Of a stretch of 64,000 nucleotides of DNA, positions 39,889 to 51,130 are shown one piece after another. The stretch is from the NCBI GenBank assembly GCA_964415525.1, contig CAYQAS010000005.1, positions 1 to 64,000 on the forward strand, in the 5' to 3' direction. The notes beneath the pieces are model-generated. The model had not been told where the DNA came from. It saw only the letters and a list, made by a program, of their open reading frames with translations, and searched no databases. A program made the position numbers and the translations under genes. This DNA comes from CAZPUI01 sp964415525. GTDB taxonomy: Bacteria; Acidobacteriota; Holophagae; Holophagales; Holophagaceae. How positions within the stretch are numbered: position 1 is the stretch's first letter; each line of letters starts with the position of its first letter.

Positions 39889-39897
39889 AGATGGGAC

Positions 39898-42800
39898 CTA
39901 TGTGTCGCGAAGCGGCACGGAGAAATAAAACGCAGCGCCTTTGCCCTCTTCGCCTTCGGCCCAGGCTTTTCCGCCATGGCGGTTCATCACACGGCGGACG
40001 ATGGCCAGGCCCAGCCCTGTGCCCGCAAACGCTTCGTTGGTGTGCAAGCGCACGAACGGCGTGAAGAGCCAATCAGCCTTTGCGGCGGGAAATCCGACCC
40101 CTGTGTCCCGGATTCGAAAGACATTTTCGTCGACCTGTTCGAAATACACTTCCTGTTCCGATCGCCCGGCAGTGAATTTCCAGGCGTTCCGCAAAAGGTT
40201 ATCGAGAGCGATGCGCAGCAGATCCAAATCTCCGAAGCAGCGCATGCCCGGCTGAACGGCCCAGGACACTGCGTGTTCGCGCGGTTCCAGCGCAAGGGTT
40301 TCGCAGATGTCCTGCCCCAGGTGACTCAGATCCACCTCGCAGCCATTGAAATCCTGTTGGGAGAGGCGGCTCAGTTTCAGCATGTCCTCGATGAGCTGGG
40401 CCATGCGCTGGCCGGCTCTGAGAATGCGGTCCAGGTAGTCGTTTGCCGTGGGGTCGAGGTGATCCCCGCAATCCTCCCGCATGGCCTGGGCGAAGCCTGT
40501 CATGGAGCGCAGCGGAGCGCGCAGGTCATGGCTGACGCTGTAGCTGAAGGCCTGCAACTCCGAATTTGCGGCTTCTAGCTGGGTGGTCCGTTCCTTGACC
40601 CGCTGATCCAGGTCTTCCGCAAACCGGTTGAGGGCCTCCGTGGCCGCCATGGCTTCGGTGATGTCACGGGAGGAAACGACGCTGATGCGTCTGCCGTCCT
40701 CCTCGAAGTTGCCCGCCACGAGATCCACGGGGAATACGGTCCCGTCCTTGCGCCGATGCAGCCGTCCACGCACATGGCTGGTGCTTCCCCGGGTGGCCCG
40801 CTCGGTTTCGGCAGCCTGGGCAGAGACGTCCGTGGCCTTCATGGTCAGGAGTTCTTCCAGGGTGTAGCCGTAGGTCTGGCAGAAGGCCGGGTTGGCGCCA
40901 AGAATCTCCAGGGTGTCCTTATCCAGCAGTACGATGCCGTCCGCTGCGGTTTCGAAGACTGCCCGGTGACGTCGTTCCTGGGCCTCCAGGAGTTGTTCTG
41001 CTGCCCTCAGGGCATCCAGGGCCCGCTTCTCGGCATCGATGTCCAAGAAGGCCCCGTAGACCCTGACCGCTTTGCCCTCCCACAATTCTGCCTCGCCGAT
41101 GGCGCGCACCCAGACGCGACGTCCTCGACCGGTGATGAGTTCCATTTCCAAATCGAAGGAACGACCCTCACTGATGGCCGATTGCATGGCCTGCTGGATG
41201 ACCGAACGCCATTCCGGGGCATAGAACTGGATGGAGCTTTCAACTTCGGGGACATAGGAGTCCGGGTCCAGTTCGTGGATCCGATAGACCCCCTCGGACC
41301 ACGTGAGCTTCTGCCGACCGAGGTCCACCTCCCAGCCTCCCACCCTGGCGATCCGCTGCATCTGCCCCAGAAGTTCGTGCGCATGTGTGAGCTCCAGCCG
41401 CGTGAGGGATTCTTCCGTGATATCCGACGCGAAGACGGCGACGCCGACCACCTCGTGGGCGTCATTGCGGACGGGCTGGTGACGAACCTGATAGGTGCGC
41501 TGAGTATTCCCCTGCACACCCAAAGTTCCCTCTACCAGGAACGAGGTGCCCTCCATGGCGCGATTCAAATTGGTGCGGGCTTGCGCCCAATCTTCGGGCA
41601 CCGTCATGCAGGCACTCAAGTGATCCCCAAGATGGATCTGAACACCATACAGCTGCGTCATGACCGCGGCGTGAGCCCGATTGAAGCTCGTGTACCGGTA
41701 GTCCCCATCCAGGGAAAAGATGGGCGCATCCGAGCTCTCGAGGATGCCCTGGAGCACGCTGTTGTTGTAGGACAGGGCCGCCTCCACCCGCTTCTGGGAG
41801 GTGATGTCCGTGGAGATGCCCAACAGTCCGCCAGGGGGATCTCCCGCCACCTCTCCTGGGAGCGGGGTCTTAATCTCCAGATAGACCGACGCGGAACCAT
41901 CGGCATGGGGCACCGCGATTTCCTCCCGGGAAGGACTTCCGGAAAGCACCTGGAGATCCACCTCCCGAAGCCGCTGAACCGTTTCAGCGGGGAAGAACCG
42001 GGCATCCTCCGCCCCCACCAAGGCTTCAGCCGTGCAACCAAACAGATCCAGGGTGCTCTGGTTGGCGTACCGGTACCGGGATTCCCGATCCTTCATATAG
42101 ACATGCACCGGCACGGCATCCAGAGCGTTCCGTAGGCGGTTCGCCTCCGCCAGGGCTGCGGCACGCCCGCGCTCCCGCCGCTCGAGATCCAACGCCGCGG
42201 CGATCCAGTGAGCCACGCCTTGAAGGAAGGCCACATCCTCCTGATAGAACGGTTTGAGATGGGTTTCATGCGCACCCAGCACGCCATAGGGGCTGCTTGG
42301 GTTGCCGATGACCACGGAAATGCCGCTGCGGCCCCCGTGTTCGCGGAGCAACGAACACCCCTGGAACCGGACTTCCGTGGCCAGGTCTTCGACCACCACG
42401 GGAGTTGCGGAAGCGAGGGCACTGCCAGCCTGCGTGTCACTCGCGGCCGAGATTCGGGCAGAGCCCACCAGGCCCTCGCCCCAACCCACCCCGGCCACGA
42501 GTTTCAAGTCGGTGCCATCGGGCTCCAGCAGCAGCACCATGCTGAGCGGAAGCGCCAGGATCCGGGCCACCACCGCGGCCGCCTGGGCCTGAAAGGCCTC
42601 GGATCCAACCCCCTGTACCACCAACAACCCCAGTTCCGCGATGGCCGCCTGCTGCCTCGCCCGACGTTCCAGGCGCTGGCGATCTTCCAGGACATCCAGC
42701 GCGAACGAGAGATCTTGGGCCAATTCCACGAGCAGATGCACGCGATCGTCACTGAAGAAGCCCGGTTCCTTGGCATGGAGGCTGATCAGCCCCACCACCT

Positions 42801-44082
42801 GTCCCCGCTGCATCAGAGGCAGGTCGGCACTGGATCGCAGGCCGTAGTGAAGGGAGCGCCCATTGCAATGCGCCACCGTTTCATCCAAGGCCCAATCCTG
42901 GATAAGGACCGGCCGGGCCTCCTGGACGCACCGACTGATCGGCCCCTGGAGTTCCCCGGCCTCCCAACAGGGGATCCGGAACTGTTTCGTGTAGTCCGCC
43001 GCCGCCCCGGATGCCACCACCGGCTCCACAAAGCGGCGCTCCCGGTCGATCCAGCCGATCCAGGCCAGATCGAAATGCGCGCGCTGGATGCAGATTTCGG
43101 TGATGGCCTGAAAGAGCAGATTCCGATCCACGGCATGCACGATGGCCTCGTTCGCCAATGCCAGTGTCGCGTAGAGCTGGGCGGAGCGATCGCGCTGCGC
43201 ATGCAGGGCCTTGCGCTCCGTGACATCCCGCACCAGGGCCCACATCCCGAGAGGCCGTCCTACTTCATCCCGCACCAGAAAGGTCCGGAGCTCCACAGGG
43301 AAAATGGAGCCATCCTTGCGGCGGTATTCCTTTTCGTAGACCTCGGAGGCTCCCTGCAGCATGATGCGCTGCTCCACGATCTCCTGCTCATAGGCATGCC
43401 AGCGCTCGGGCGTAATGTCCTGGTAGGTCTTGCTCAGCAGGTCGGCTTCGGAATAGCCCAGCATCTGCTGGTAGACCGGATTGAAGCCTACGATCCGCCC
43501 GGCCATGTCCGTTTCCACGAACGCATCCGTCATCGCCTGAAAGAGCCGGGTATAGCGCTTCTCGGTGATCTGAAGCACCTCGTTCAGCTCCTCGCGCTCC
43601 TCCAGCAACCGATCGAGCTGACTCATCTTTTGATCGAGCTTGCGGGACAGCACGTCACTCCGCTTCCCGAGATACTCCAGGTCGCACTCGGGTTCGGCCG
43701 GAGGCTTGGTTTCGGCCCGAGCAAGCATCTCCCCTACGATCTGGGCGAGCGCCTCCGGCTCCATGGGCTTGCGCAAGAAATACTCCGCCCCGAGGCTCAG
43801 GGCAAAGGCCTCATCCTTCGCTTCCATGTAGGTAGCCGTATAGAACAGGAAGGGAATGCGCCGCAGGGTCACCGATGTCTTCATGCGTCGACAGAGTTCA
43901 TAGCCGTCCATCACCGGCATGAGGATGTCGGAGACCACCAGATCCACGGGATGCTGCTGGACCAGCTCCCAAGCCTGCGCCCCATGCTCCGCCGAGAGGG
44001 TCTCGTATCCCAGCCCTTTGAACAGCATCTCGAGCAGGTAGCGGTTCGGAACGATGTCATCGACGATCAGGATGGTGGTCAT
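39898..44082 (-). CDS. Large sensor kinase: REC, PAS, 2 GAF, ~4 PAS, HisKA, HATPase
   Basis: 1394 residues, soluble. The receiver (~1-125) has acceptor LVVSDILMPVMDG. A coiled coil and PAS (~180-290) follow, then two GAF domains (~305-460 and ~465-630) and about four PAS domains (~640-1150). HisKA carries SYSVSHDLRAPLRSMTGF (His ~1184). The ATPase has LDNLLRNAWKFT, DTGVGFP and GTGLGLAIVRRVMNRHGG. The C-terminal kinase is of the bacteriophytochrome type, but no chromophore Cys-His motif is evident in the GAF domains. Last gene of the TonB/YfiR operon; its start overlaps the previous stop by 4 nt. Confidence 0.9.
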   Translation of the reverse strand: MTTILIVDDIVPNRYLLEMLFKGLGYETLSAEHGAQAWELVQQHPVDLVVSDILMPVMDGYELCRRMKTSVTLRRIPFLFYTATYMEAKDEAFALSLGAEYFLRKPMEPEALAQIVGEMLARAETKPPAEPECDLEYLGKRSDVLSRKLDQKMSQLDRLLEEREELNEVLQITEKRYTRLFQAMTDAFVETDMAGRIVGFNPVYQQMLGYSEADLLSKTYQDITPERWHAYEQEIVEQRIMLQGASEVYEKEYRRKDGSIFPVELRTFLVRDEVGRPLGMWALVRDVTERKALHAQRDRSAQLYATLALANEAIVHAVDRNLLFQAITEICIQRAHFDLAWIGWIDRERRFVEPVVASGAAADYTKQFRIPCWEAGELQGPISRCVQEARPVLIQDWALDETVAHCNGRSLHYGLRSSADLPLMQRGQVVGLISLHAKEPGFFSDDRVHLLVELAQDLSFALDVLEDRQRLERRARQQAAIAELGLLVVQGVGSEAFQAQAAAVVARILALPLSMVLLLEPDGTDLKLVAGVGWGEGLVGSARISAASDTQAGSALASATPVVVEDLATEVRFQGCSLLREHGGRSGISVVIGNPSSPYGVLGAHETHLKPFYQEDVAFLQGVAHWIAAALDLERRERGRAAALAEANRLRNALDAVPVHVYMKDRESRYRYANQSTLDLFGCTAEALVGAEDARFFPAETVQRLREVDLQVLSGSPSREEIAVPHADGSASVYLEIKTPLPGEVAGDPPGGLLGISTDITSQKRVEAALSYNNSVLQGILESSDAPIFSLDGDYRYTSFNRAHAAVMTQLYGVQIHLGDHLSACMTVPEDWAQARTNLNRAMEGTSFLVEGTLGVQGNTQRTYQVRHQPVRNDAHEVVGVAVFASDITEESLTRLELTHAHELLGQMQRIARVGGWEVDLGRQKLTWSEGVYRIHELDPDSYVPEVESSIQFYAPEWRSVIQQAMQSAISEGRSFDLEMELITGRGRRVWVRAIGEAELWEGKAVRVYGAFLDIDAEKRALDALRAAEQLLEAQERRHRAVFETAADGIVLLDKDTLEILGANPAFCQTYGYTLEELLTMKATDVSAQAAETERATRGSTSHVRGRLHRRKDGTVFPVDLVAGNFEEDGRRISVVSSRDITEAMAATEALNRFAEDLDQRVKERTTQLEAANSELQAFSYSVSHDLRAPLRSMTGFAQAMREDCGDHLDPTANDYLDRILRAGQRMAQLIEDMLKLSRLSQQDFNGCEVDLSHLGQDICETLALEPREHAVSWAVQPGMRCFGDLDLLRIALDNLLRNAWKFTAGRSEQEVYFEQVDENVFRIRDTGVGFPAAKADWLFTPFVRLHTNEAFAGTGLGLAIVRRVMNRHGGKAWAEGEEGKGAAFYFSVPLRDT

Positions 44083-44462
44083 CGCCGACCTCCCGTCGGG
44101 TTCAGATGGGCTTCCACCTGTCCCAAGAACGTCTCTGGATTGATGGGTTTCTCAATGTAGCCATCGCACCCTGCGGCCAGGGCCGCCTCCTTGTCGCCCA
44201 CCATGGCGTACGAGGTCACCGCCACGATCGGGATGGCCTTCAGTTCGGGATTCGCCCGGAGATGCCGCGCGATTTCGTGCCCGTCCATGCCGGGAAGCTG
44301 GATGTCCAGGAGGATGAGGTCCGGCATCTCCTGCCTCGCCAGGGCGATGCCCTCAGGGCCGCTCATGGCCTGGAGGACCGTATGACCTGCCGCCCGGAGC
44401 ATGAAGGAGACGAGGTAGAGGTTCTGTTCGTTGTCTTCGATGTAGAGGATGCGAGCACTCAT
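44079..44462 (-). CDS. Single-domain response regulator (DivK-like)
   Basis: 127 residues, only a receiver: ILYIEDNEQNLYLV, acceptor in LILLDIQLPGMDGHEIA, switch Thr in VAVTSYAM, Lys in GYIEKPI. Overlaps both neighbours by 4 nt, so it is made together with the two flanking kinases and probably shuttles phosphate between them. Confidence 0.92.
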   Translation of the reverse strand: MSARILYIEDNEQNLYLVSFMLRAAGHTVLQAMSGPEGIALARQEMPDLILLDIQLPGMDGHEIARHLRANPELKAIPIVAVTSYAMVGDKEAALAAGCDGYIEKPINPETFLGQVEAHLNPTGGRR

Positions 44463-46333
44463 GATCGGACTCCCTGCGCGGGCAACGTAACGATGAACGT
44501 GCTTCCGGCCTCGGGTTGGCTTTCCACCCGGAGCTGCCCACCGAGCAGTTCCACCAGACGCTTGGAGATGGACAGGCCCAGGCCCGTGCCCTCGTATTTC
44601 CGAGTCAGTCCGGAATCGATCTGGCGGAAGGGCTTGAACAGCGTGTCCATGTCCTCGGACCGGATGCCGATCCCTGTATCCCGGACACGGATTTCGATGG
44701 TTCCCTCCCTTCCGGTGGCGGAAAGCAGGACACCACCCCGTTCAGTGAACTTGATGGCGTTGCTCAGCAGGTTGAGCACCACCTGCTCCACCCGACGCCG
44801 GTCGCTCACCACCTGGTTCAGATCAGGTGCCAGCGCCAGTTCCAGCGCGATTCCCTTGCGTTCGGCCAGAGGGTGCACCCCGCGCACCGCCTTCTCCAGG
44901 CTCTCCCGAAGGTCGAATGGTTGGTGGGTCACTTCCAGCTGACCCGCCTCGATCTTGGAGATGTCCAGCACGTCGTTGATGAGGTCAAGGAGATGGCGCG
45001 AGCTGTCACGGACCATGCCGAGCTGTTTCTTCTGTTCGTCGTTCATGGGACCCACCAGCCCCTGAAGGAGAATGCCCGTGAACCCGATGATGGAATTCAG
45101 CGGCGTGCGCAGTTCATGGGACATGGTGGCCAGGAAGGCGGACTTGATCTGATCCGCCGCCTCCGCCCGCTCCTTGGCCAGCCGCAGGGATTCGGCGTGT
45201 TCCCGCTCCGCCGTGATGTCCTCGATGAGGCCCACCATGCCTCGGGAGGGGTCCGATCGGTCCGCGGCCTGGGCGGTCATGCGCCCCCAGAACGTGCTGC
45301 CGTCCTTCCGGACCAGCATCTGATCTCGCGTGAACATCACGCCGCGCCTCAGGCAGTCCGCCGTCTCTCCCCCCACAGCTTCGTAGGTGGCTTCATCGGG
45401 GTACCAACTCCGGGTGCTCTGGCCGACCATGCTCCCGGGCGCATGTCCGAACAGGTCATCCATGCGGCGGTTGCACCGGATGATCGTGCGGTCCTTCACC
45501 AGAACGATGCCGGAGGTGGCCGCCTCGAAGATGGCCTGCAACTGCTCGCTGGCGGATCGCCATTCGAAAGTTTTCTCTGCCACCAGCTGTTCCAGGCGTT
45601 CATTCACGTCCCGCAGGTGCCCGTCCCGCTCCTGGATCTGCTGAAGCATGGCGTTGAAGGCATCCACCAGCACGCCCAGCTCGTCTTCGGTCTCCCGCAC
45701 CGCCCGCAGGCTGTAGTCCTTGCGAAGGGTGATGCGGCGGGCGGTGGCCGAAAGGTGGGCGAGTGGAGACAGCACGATCCGCTGCAGGCGTGCCGAGAAT
45801 CCAAGGGCCACCAGTCCTGCCAGCGAGAGGATGGCTCCGCTGATGAGGAAGGACCGGAGCATTTGTGCACGGAGATCCCGCAGGTGGGCCCGGATGCAGA
45901 GGGTGCCGATGCGGGTTCCTCGCTGGAGGATCGGCTCCGTATGGGTCACATGATCGCCCTCGAACCTTGTGCCCAGGGGACCGAGTGCCACCGTTCCAGA
46001 GGCGGCATCCCCCCCCGAGGCCGCATAGGTCGCCAGGAGCTGCCCCGACCCGTTGTAGATGGCCCCCCCCGTCACGCTGGACTTGCCCCGGAGCGCCGCC
46101 AGGTTCTCCCGGATCATCTGGGGGTCCTCGAAGAGAATGGCCGCCGTGCTGCGATCGGCGATGAGCTTGCCCAGGGTGGAGAGATCCTGGGCCAGGCCCT
46201 GTCGAAGGGTGGCCCGCTCACGCAGCGCGAGGGCGGTGCCAGCCAAGGTCAGCGCCATCAGGCAGGTGGCCAGGATGATCAGGGTCAGCTTGGCCTTGAG
46301 CGGCAACCGCGAGACGAATCCGCGCATTCTCAT
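44459..46333 (-). CDS. Membrane sensor histidine kinase: CHASE-type sensor, HAMP, PAS, HisKA, HATPase
   Basis: 624 residues. Helix ~12-35, a short periplasmic domain ~36-155 resembling CHASE8 (GKLIADRSTAAILFEDP), second helix ~160-180, HAMP ~180-235, PAS ~265-380. HisKA has TMSHELRTPLNSIIGF and the ATPase NLLSNAIKFT, DTGIGI and GTGLGLSISKRLVELLGG: fully intact. The start at 46333 has GGAGGGGG upstream. The open frame continues to 46834, but that part is antisense-quality sequence over the YfiR gene and is not coding here. CHASE8 kinases next to YfiR proteins are a recurrent pair. Confidence 0.9.
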   Translation of the reverse strand: MRMRGFVSRLPLKAKLTLIILATCLMALTLAGTALALRERATLRQGLAQDLSTLGKLIADRSTAAILFEDPQMIRENLAALRGKSSVTGGAIYNGSGQLLATYAASGGDAASGTVALGPLGTRFEGDHVTHTEPILQRGTRIGTLCIRAHLRDLRAQMLRSFLISGAILSLAGLVALGFSARLQRIVLSPLAHLSATARRITLRKDYSLRAVRETEDELGVLVDAFNAMLQQIQERDGHLRDVNERLEQLVAEKTFEWRSASEQLQAIFEAATSGIVLVKDRTIIRCNRRMDDLFGHAPGSMVGQSTRSWYPDEATYEAVGGETADCLRRGVMFTRDQMLVRKDGSTFWGRMTAQAADRSDPSRGMVGLIEDITAEREHAESLRLAKERAEAADQIKSAFLATMSHELRTPLNSIIGFTGILLQGLVGPMNDEQKKQLGMVRDSSRHLLDLINDVLDISKIEAGQLEVTHQPFDLRESLEKAVRGVHPLAERKGIALELALAPDLNQVVSDRRRVEQVVLNLLSNAIKFTERGGVLLSATGREGTIEIRVRDTGIGIRSEDMDTLFKPFRQIDSGLTRKYEGTGLGLSISKRLVELLGGQLRVESQPEAGSTFIVTLPAQGVRS

Positions 46334-46869
46334 TCGCCCCCCTCCGGCAGCACCCGGGCGACTTCCAGGAGCTTGCCGCTCAACCGCAGTCCTGCCTCCC
46401 GCGCCGCACGCAGGTTCACTTCCATGCGCACCCGGCCCTCCACCAGCACGAACCCGATGACGCCTCCGCGGCGGGCAAATCCCGGAAGGGAGCTCACGGT
46501 CAACACGCTCTGCCCTTGAAGCTGTCTCAGGAGACCGGACACCTGAGCCTGTTCGGAGTCCCCCACGATCAGGATGTGGAAACGCGAAAGCTGCTTGGCG
46601 TCGGCGCGCACGCGCTCCACGTGGAGGGCGCGCCTCGTCCCTCCGCGGGCCGCCAGCTGCTCCAGAAGTCCCGCCATGGCATCCCGGCCCACGACCCCGA
46701 TGCGCAGGGGGGCGGCGGCTGCGACGGGATCCTCCCGGGTCCACTCCACGAACTGCGTGAGATGGAAGACGTAGGTGGCCTCCACCTTCGCAACCAAGTC
46801 CTCCGCCCCCGCAGACAGGCACCCGAGCGCACAACAGAAAAAGCAGGCCCGCAGGAAGAAGCCAGCCAT
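46330..46869 (-). CDS. YfiR-like periplasmic protein (DUF4154)
   Basis: 179 residues with a signal peptide (LRACFFCCALGCLSAGA). The family core is seen in VEATYVFHLTQFVEWT, LRIGVVGRDAMAGLLEQL, CHILIVGDSE-like FHILIVGDSEQ and VRMEVNLRAAREAGLRLSGKLLEVARVL. In Pseudomonas YfiR is the periplasmic inhibitor of the YfiN cyclase; in many other bacteria DUF4154 proteins neighbour TonB receptors and sensor kinases. Begins one base after the receptor stop codon and overlaps the kinase start (ATGA). Confidence 0.88.
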   Translation of the reverse strand: MAGFFLRACFFCCALGCLSAGAEDLVAKVEATYVFHLTQFVEWTREDPVAAAAPLRIGVVGRDAMAGLLEQLAARGGTRRALHVERVRADAKQLSRFHILIVGDSEQAQVSGLLRQLQGQSVLTVSSLPGFARRGGVIGFVLVEGRVRMEVNLRAAREAGLRLSGKLLEVARVLPEGGE

Positions 46870-46870
46870 G

Positions 46871-48871
46871 TCAGAAGGTCCAGCCCAGCTGCAGGCGGGC
46901 ACTGAGCTGAGCCTGACGGTAGCGGCTCGGCGGCAGGTTGGAGGGATGGTAGTAGACCTCATCCGCGAGGTTGGTCGCCACGAACTGCAGGTCGAACCCC
47001 CGAACAGGCCGCCAACTCAAGGCACCATGAAACACCATGGCGGCATCGATCCTGTCGTTTCCGGTGGTGGGGATGACTTTGGGGTTGGTGCGGGCCCCGA
47101 GCACCTGCCCCCGCAGGTGGAGTCGCCACGCAGGGGAAAGCGCCCAGTGGAGCCCCGCGTTGCCGCCATGTCGGGCGATCTCCGGCACCTGCACGCCGTT
47201 TTCGTTGTGGGAGGCCGTATAGGTGTAGTTGGCGTAAGCCTTTAGCGAATCGGTCTGCCAGACGAGCGCGAGTTCGGTTCCCCGCGTGTTCAACAAGCCT
47301 GTGTTCACCCACTGCTGGGCACCTTCCGGCCCGGTGCGTGCAAGCAGGTTGTCCAGGTGGTTCTGGTACAGCGAAAGCTCGATGCGGAGCCGGTCGGAGA
47401 AGGCCCAACCGCCCGTGCACTCAAGGGATCGCATCTTCTCCGGCTGCAGATTCGGATTGCCCACACCATCGGTGTAGTCCCAGGGTTTCGGCGCACGGAA
47501 GGCCTCTCCATAGAGCAACTTGACCGTCAGCGGATCCCGATTGAACACCAGCCCCAGGCGCGGGGTCGTGACGGGCCGGGCGGAGCTGCTGTCATCGTGC
47601 CGAAGCCCCAGGAAGAGATCCGTGGTTGCCAGGACCGGAATCTGGGCCTGGAGATAGGCGCTCGTCAGATGGTTGGTCAGCATGGGGGGGGCGCCTGGCA
47701 CGGGGGCTGGCTGGTCTTCCGAGGCGCTCCGGCTGATGGAGAAGGCCTGGGCCAGCCGCTCCCGCTCCAGCACCAGGCCGGCCGAGAGGCGCCATCGTTC
47801 CCAGGGCGTCCAGGCCACCTGGGTTTCGTTACCCCAGAGTCGGCCGGGGCGCTGATAGCGCATCTGCCGACCGGGTGAAGCAGCGGTTGCAGCCTCGATG
47901 AGGTAGACGGAATCGTCCTGCACTGCGGCATCCCGGACGTAGAGGGTGGACTGGAAAGACCAGGCCTCCGTGCCCTTCCAGGCGTAGTTCAGCCAGGTAT
48001 TCACGAAGCGGATATGCCAGTTGGTCCCGTGGTCCCGGTACACGGGCCCTCCGGCATCCGGCAGATAGGGCTGAACGGTGCTGCTGGAGGCATCCTTGTC
48101 CTGAATGACCCAACCCCCCCGGAATCCCCCATAGCAAACCTGCCCGTCGACGGCCCGATCCCGCTCGACGTTCTCCATCGCCCCCGACCAGTTGAAGTCG
48201 CCTTTCGCCCCCCGGAGATCCGCTTTCCCGGTGTGACGGACCAGGGCCGAGAGCGTGAACCCGAAGGTCGAATCCGGATCGTACTGGCCGTAGCGCACAT
48301 CGGCTTGCCCGGTCCGGAAAGACCCGCCACTCAATGTGGCGCGGCCACCGGTGGTGTCTCTGGGATCCCGGGTGAGGAGGTTCACGATGCCGCTGACGGC
48401 ATTGGTGCCGTAGAGCGCGGAAGCGGGGCCGTAGACCACCTCGATGCGCGCCACGTTCGTGAGGTTGAATTGCCCGCCTCCGTAGAAGCCACCGGAGTTG
48501 AGTTCGTTGATCTGAATGCCATCCACCAACAGCAGGATCTTGTTGTTCTGCTGGGGCACCCCCCGCATGAACACGTAGCTGTTAAAGCCCTGAATGTTCC
48601 GAAACTGGAAACCCGGCAGGTCCCCAAGCGCTTCCTCCAGCGTTGTGTAGCCCCGTTCCCGAATCTCCTCCGCCGTGATCACCCGCAGGGTGGCGGGCAC
48701 CGAGCTGGCGGTGGCGGGGCCCTTCAGGGCCGTCACCACCTGAAGGTTCGCGAGGTCCTTCAGGCTGAGGTTCAGCAAGTCATCCAGAGGCTTCTCCTGG
48801 GCCTGGACCCAGGGTATCCAGCCCCCCCCGAATGCCAGAACCAACCGCAGGATGGACCCAGAATGTCTCAT
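46871..48871 (-). CDS. TonB-dependent outer-membrane receptor
   Basis: 666 residues from ATG 48871 (48928 would add 19 residues and has a slightly better ribosome binding site). Signal peptide to about VQAQ. Plug domain: LKDLANLQVV, TLRVITAEEIRERGYTTLEEAL, LLLVDGIQINELNSG and VVYGPASALYGTNAVSGIVNLLTR. The rest is a 22-strand beta-barrel type sequence ending in an aromatic residue (LQLGWTF). No metal or vitamin ligand can be named. First gene of a five-gene operon with YfiR, two kinases and a receiver, which suggests that this receptor works with a sensor system. Confidence 0.93.
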   Translation of the reverse strand: MRHSGSILRLVLAFGGGWIPWVQAQEKPLDDLLNLSLKDLANLQVVTALKGPATASSVPATLRVITAEEIRERGYTTLEEALGDLPGFQFRNIQGFNSYVFMRGVPQQNNKILLLVDGIQINELNSGGFYGGGQFNLTNVARIEVVYGPASALYGTNAVSGIVNLLTRDPRDTTGGRATLSGGSFRTGQADVRYGQYDPDSTFGFTLSALVRHTGKADLRGAKGDFNWSGAMENVERDRAVDGQVCYGGFRGGWVIQDKDASSSTVQPYLPDAGGPVYRDHGTNWHIRFVNTWLNYAWKGTEAWSFQSTLYVRDAAVQDDSVYLIEAATAASPGRQMRYQRPGRLWGNETQVAWTPWERWRLSAGLVLERERLAQAFSISRSASEDQPAPVPGAPPMLTNHLTSAYLQAQIPVLATTDLFLGLRHDDSSSARPVTTPRLGLVFNRDPLTVKLLYGEAFRAPKPWDYTDGVGNPNLQPEKMRSLECTGGWAFSDRLRIELSLYQNHLDNLLARTGPEGAQQWVNTGLLNTRGTELALVWQTDSLKAYANYTYTASHNENGVQVPEIARHGGNAGLHWALSPAWRLHLRGQVLGARTNPKVIPTTGNDRIDAAMVFHGALSWRPVRGFDLQFVATNLADEVYYHPSNLPPSRYRQAQLSARLQLGWTF

Positions 48872-49346
48872 CTTTCCCGCGCGGGTGAGCCTGGAGGTGA
48901 TGCGGGTCTCGTGGCGACCGATCGGCATGGCGGAGTCCCCATGAGGCCTTTCGGCGACAGGGAATATCCCCTGAGTTCTGGGCGCTTTGATGGGAGCTTG
49001 AGGCCATTCACGTTTCGTAGCCGCTTGAAAACGTCCAAGCTGCGAGGGTCACCACGTTCTGGGAACGGGAGAGGTCCTGGTCCTGCCCTTCGGCCTGCCA
49101 CGGTACGGATCACCCATCGTTGTGGTCTCCGCTTCGGGTCGGGCTCCGGGCGCTCCAGCAACGTCCTCAATGGGAAGTACACCCCACCGCCTCCAGCGCC
49201 GATAGGAGCGGTACAACCCAAGGTGCCAGCGATGTCCAGTGACTCCCGACCGAGCATGCCCTTTTCAGTGACGGACGTCTGCGAAGTTCGTTCGACCAGG
49301 GCCAGGCACTGGGATTTGTGATCTTCGAGCCGCCCCGGAATCCCTG
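48872..49346. other. Intergenic region between divergent signalling operons
   Basis: About 475 bases. It must hold the promoters for the TonB operon (minus) and for the PAS kinase gene (plus), but I cannot pick out convincing boxes, hairpins or a gene. Confidence 0.5.
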
Positions 49347-50948
<1,602 letters not shown>

Positions 50949-51130
50949 AGAAACCACGCCGTTCTATATCGACCACCGGTCCCCACCGATCCCGTCTCTG
51001 GCGGCTGGTAGTTGAAGGGAAGCCAACGCCTTTCGTTCGAGACGTCCCCTGTGGGCCGTCTCCCCGAAGTGAAGCCCGACTCCGTTCCTGCCGAAGGCCT
51101 CCATACCACCTCACCACCAGGGAGTCCCGC

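Noticed and set aside
46334..46834. N-terminal extension of the CHASE-type kinase to 46834
   Set aside because: The extra 167 residues are Gly/Arg-rich shadow of the YfiR-like gene. ATG 46333 has a strong ribosome binding site directly before the first membrane helix.
50949..51130. Cobalamin riboswitch ahead of the corrinoid operon
   Set aside because: I see no B12-box-like sequence or the expected junction; only a short GAGACG/CGTCTC stem is present.
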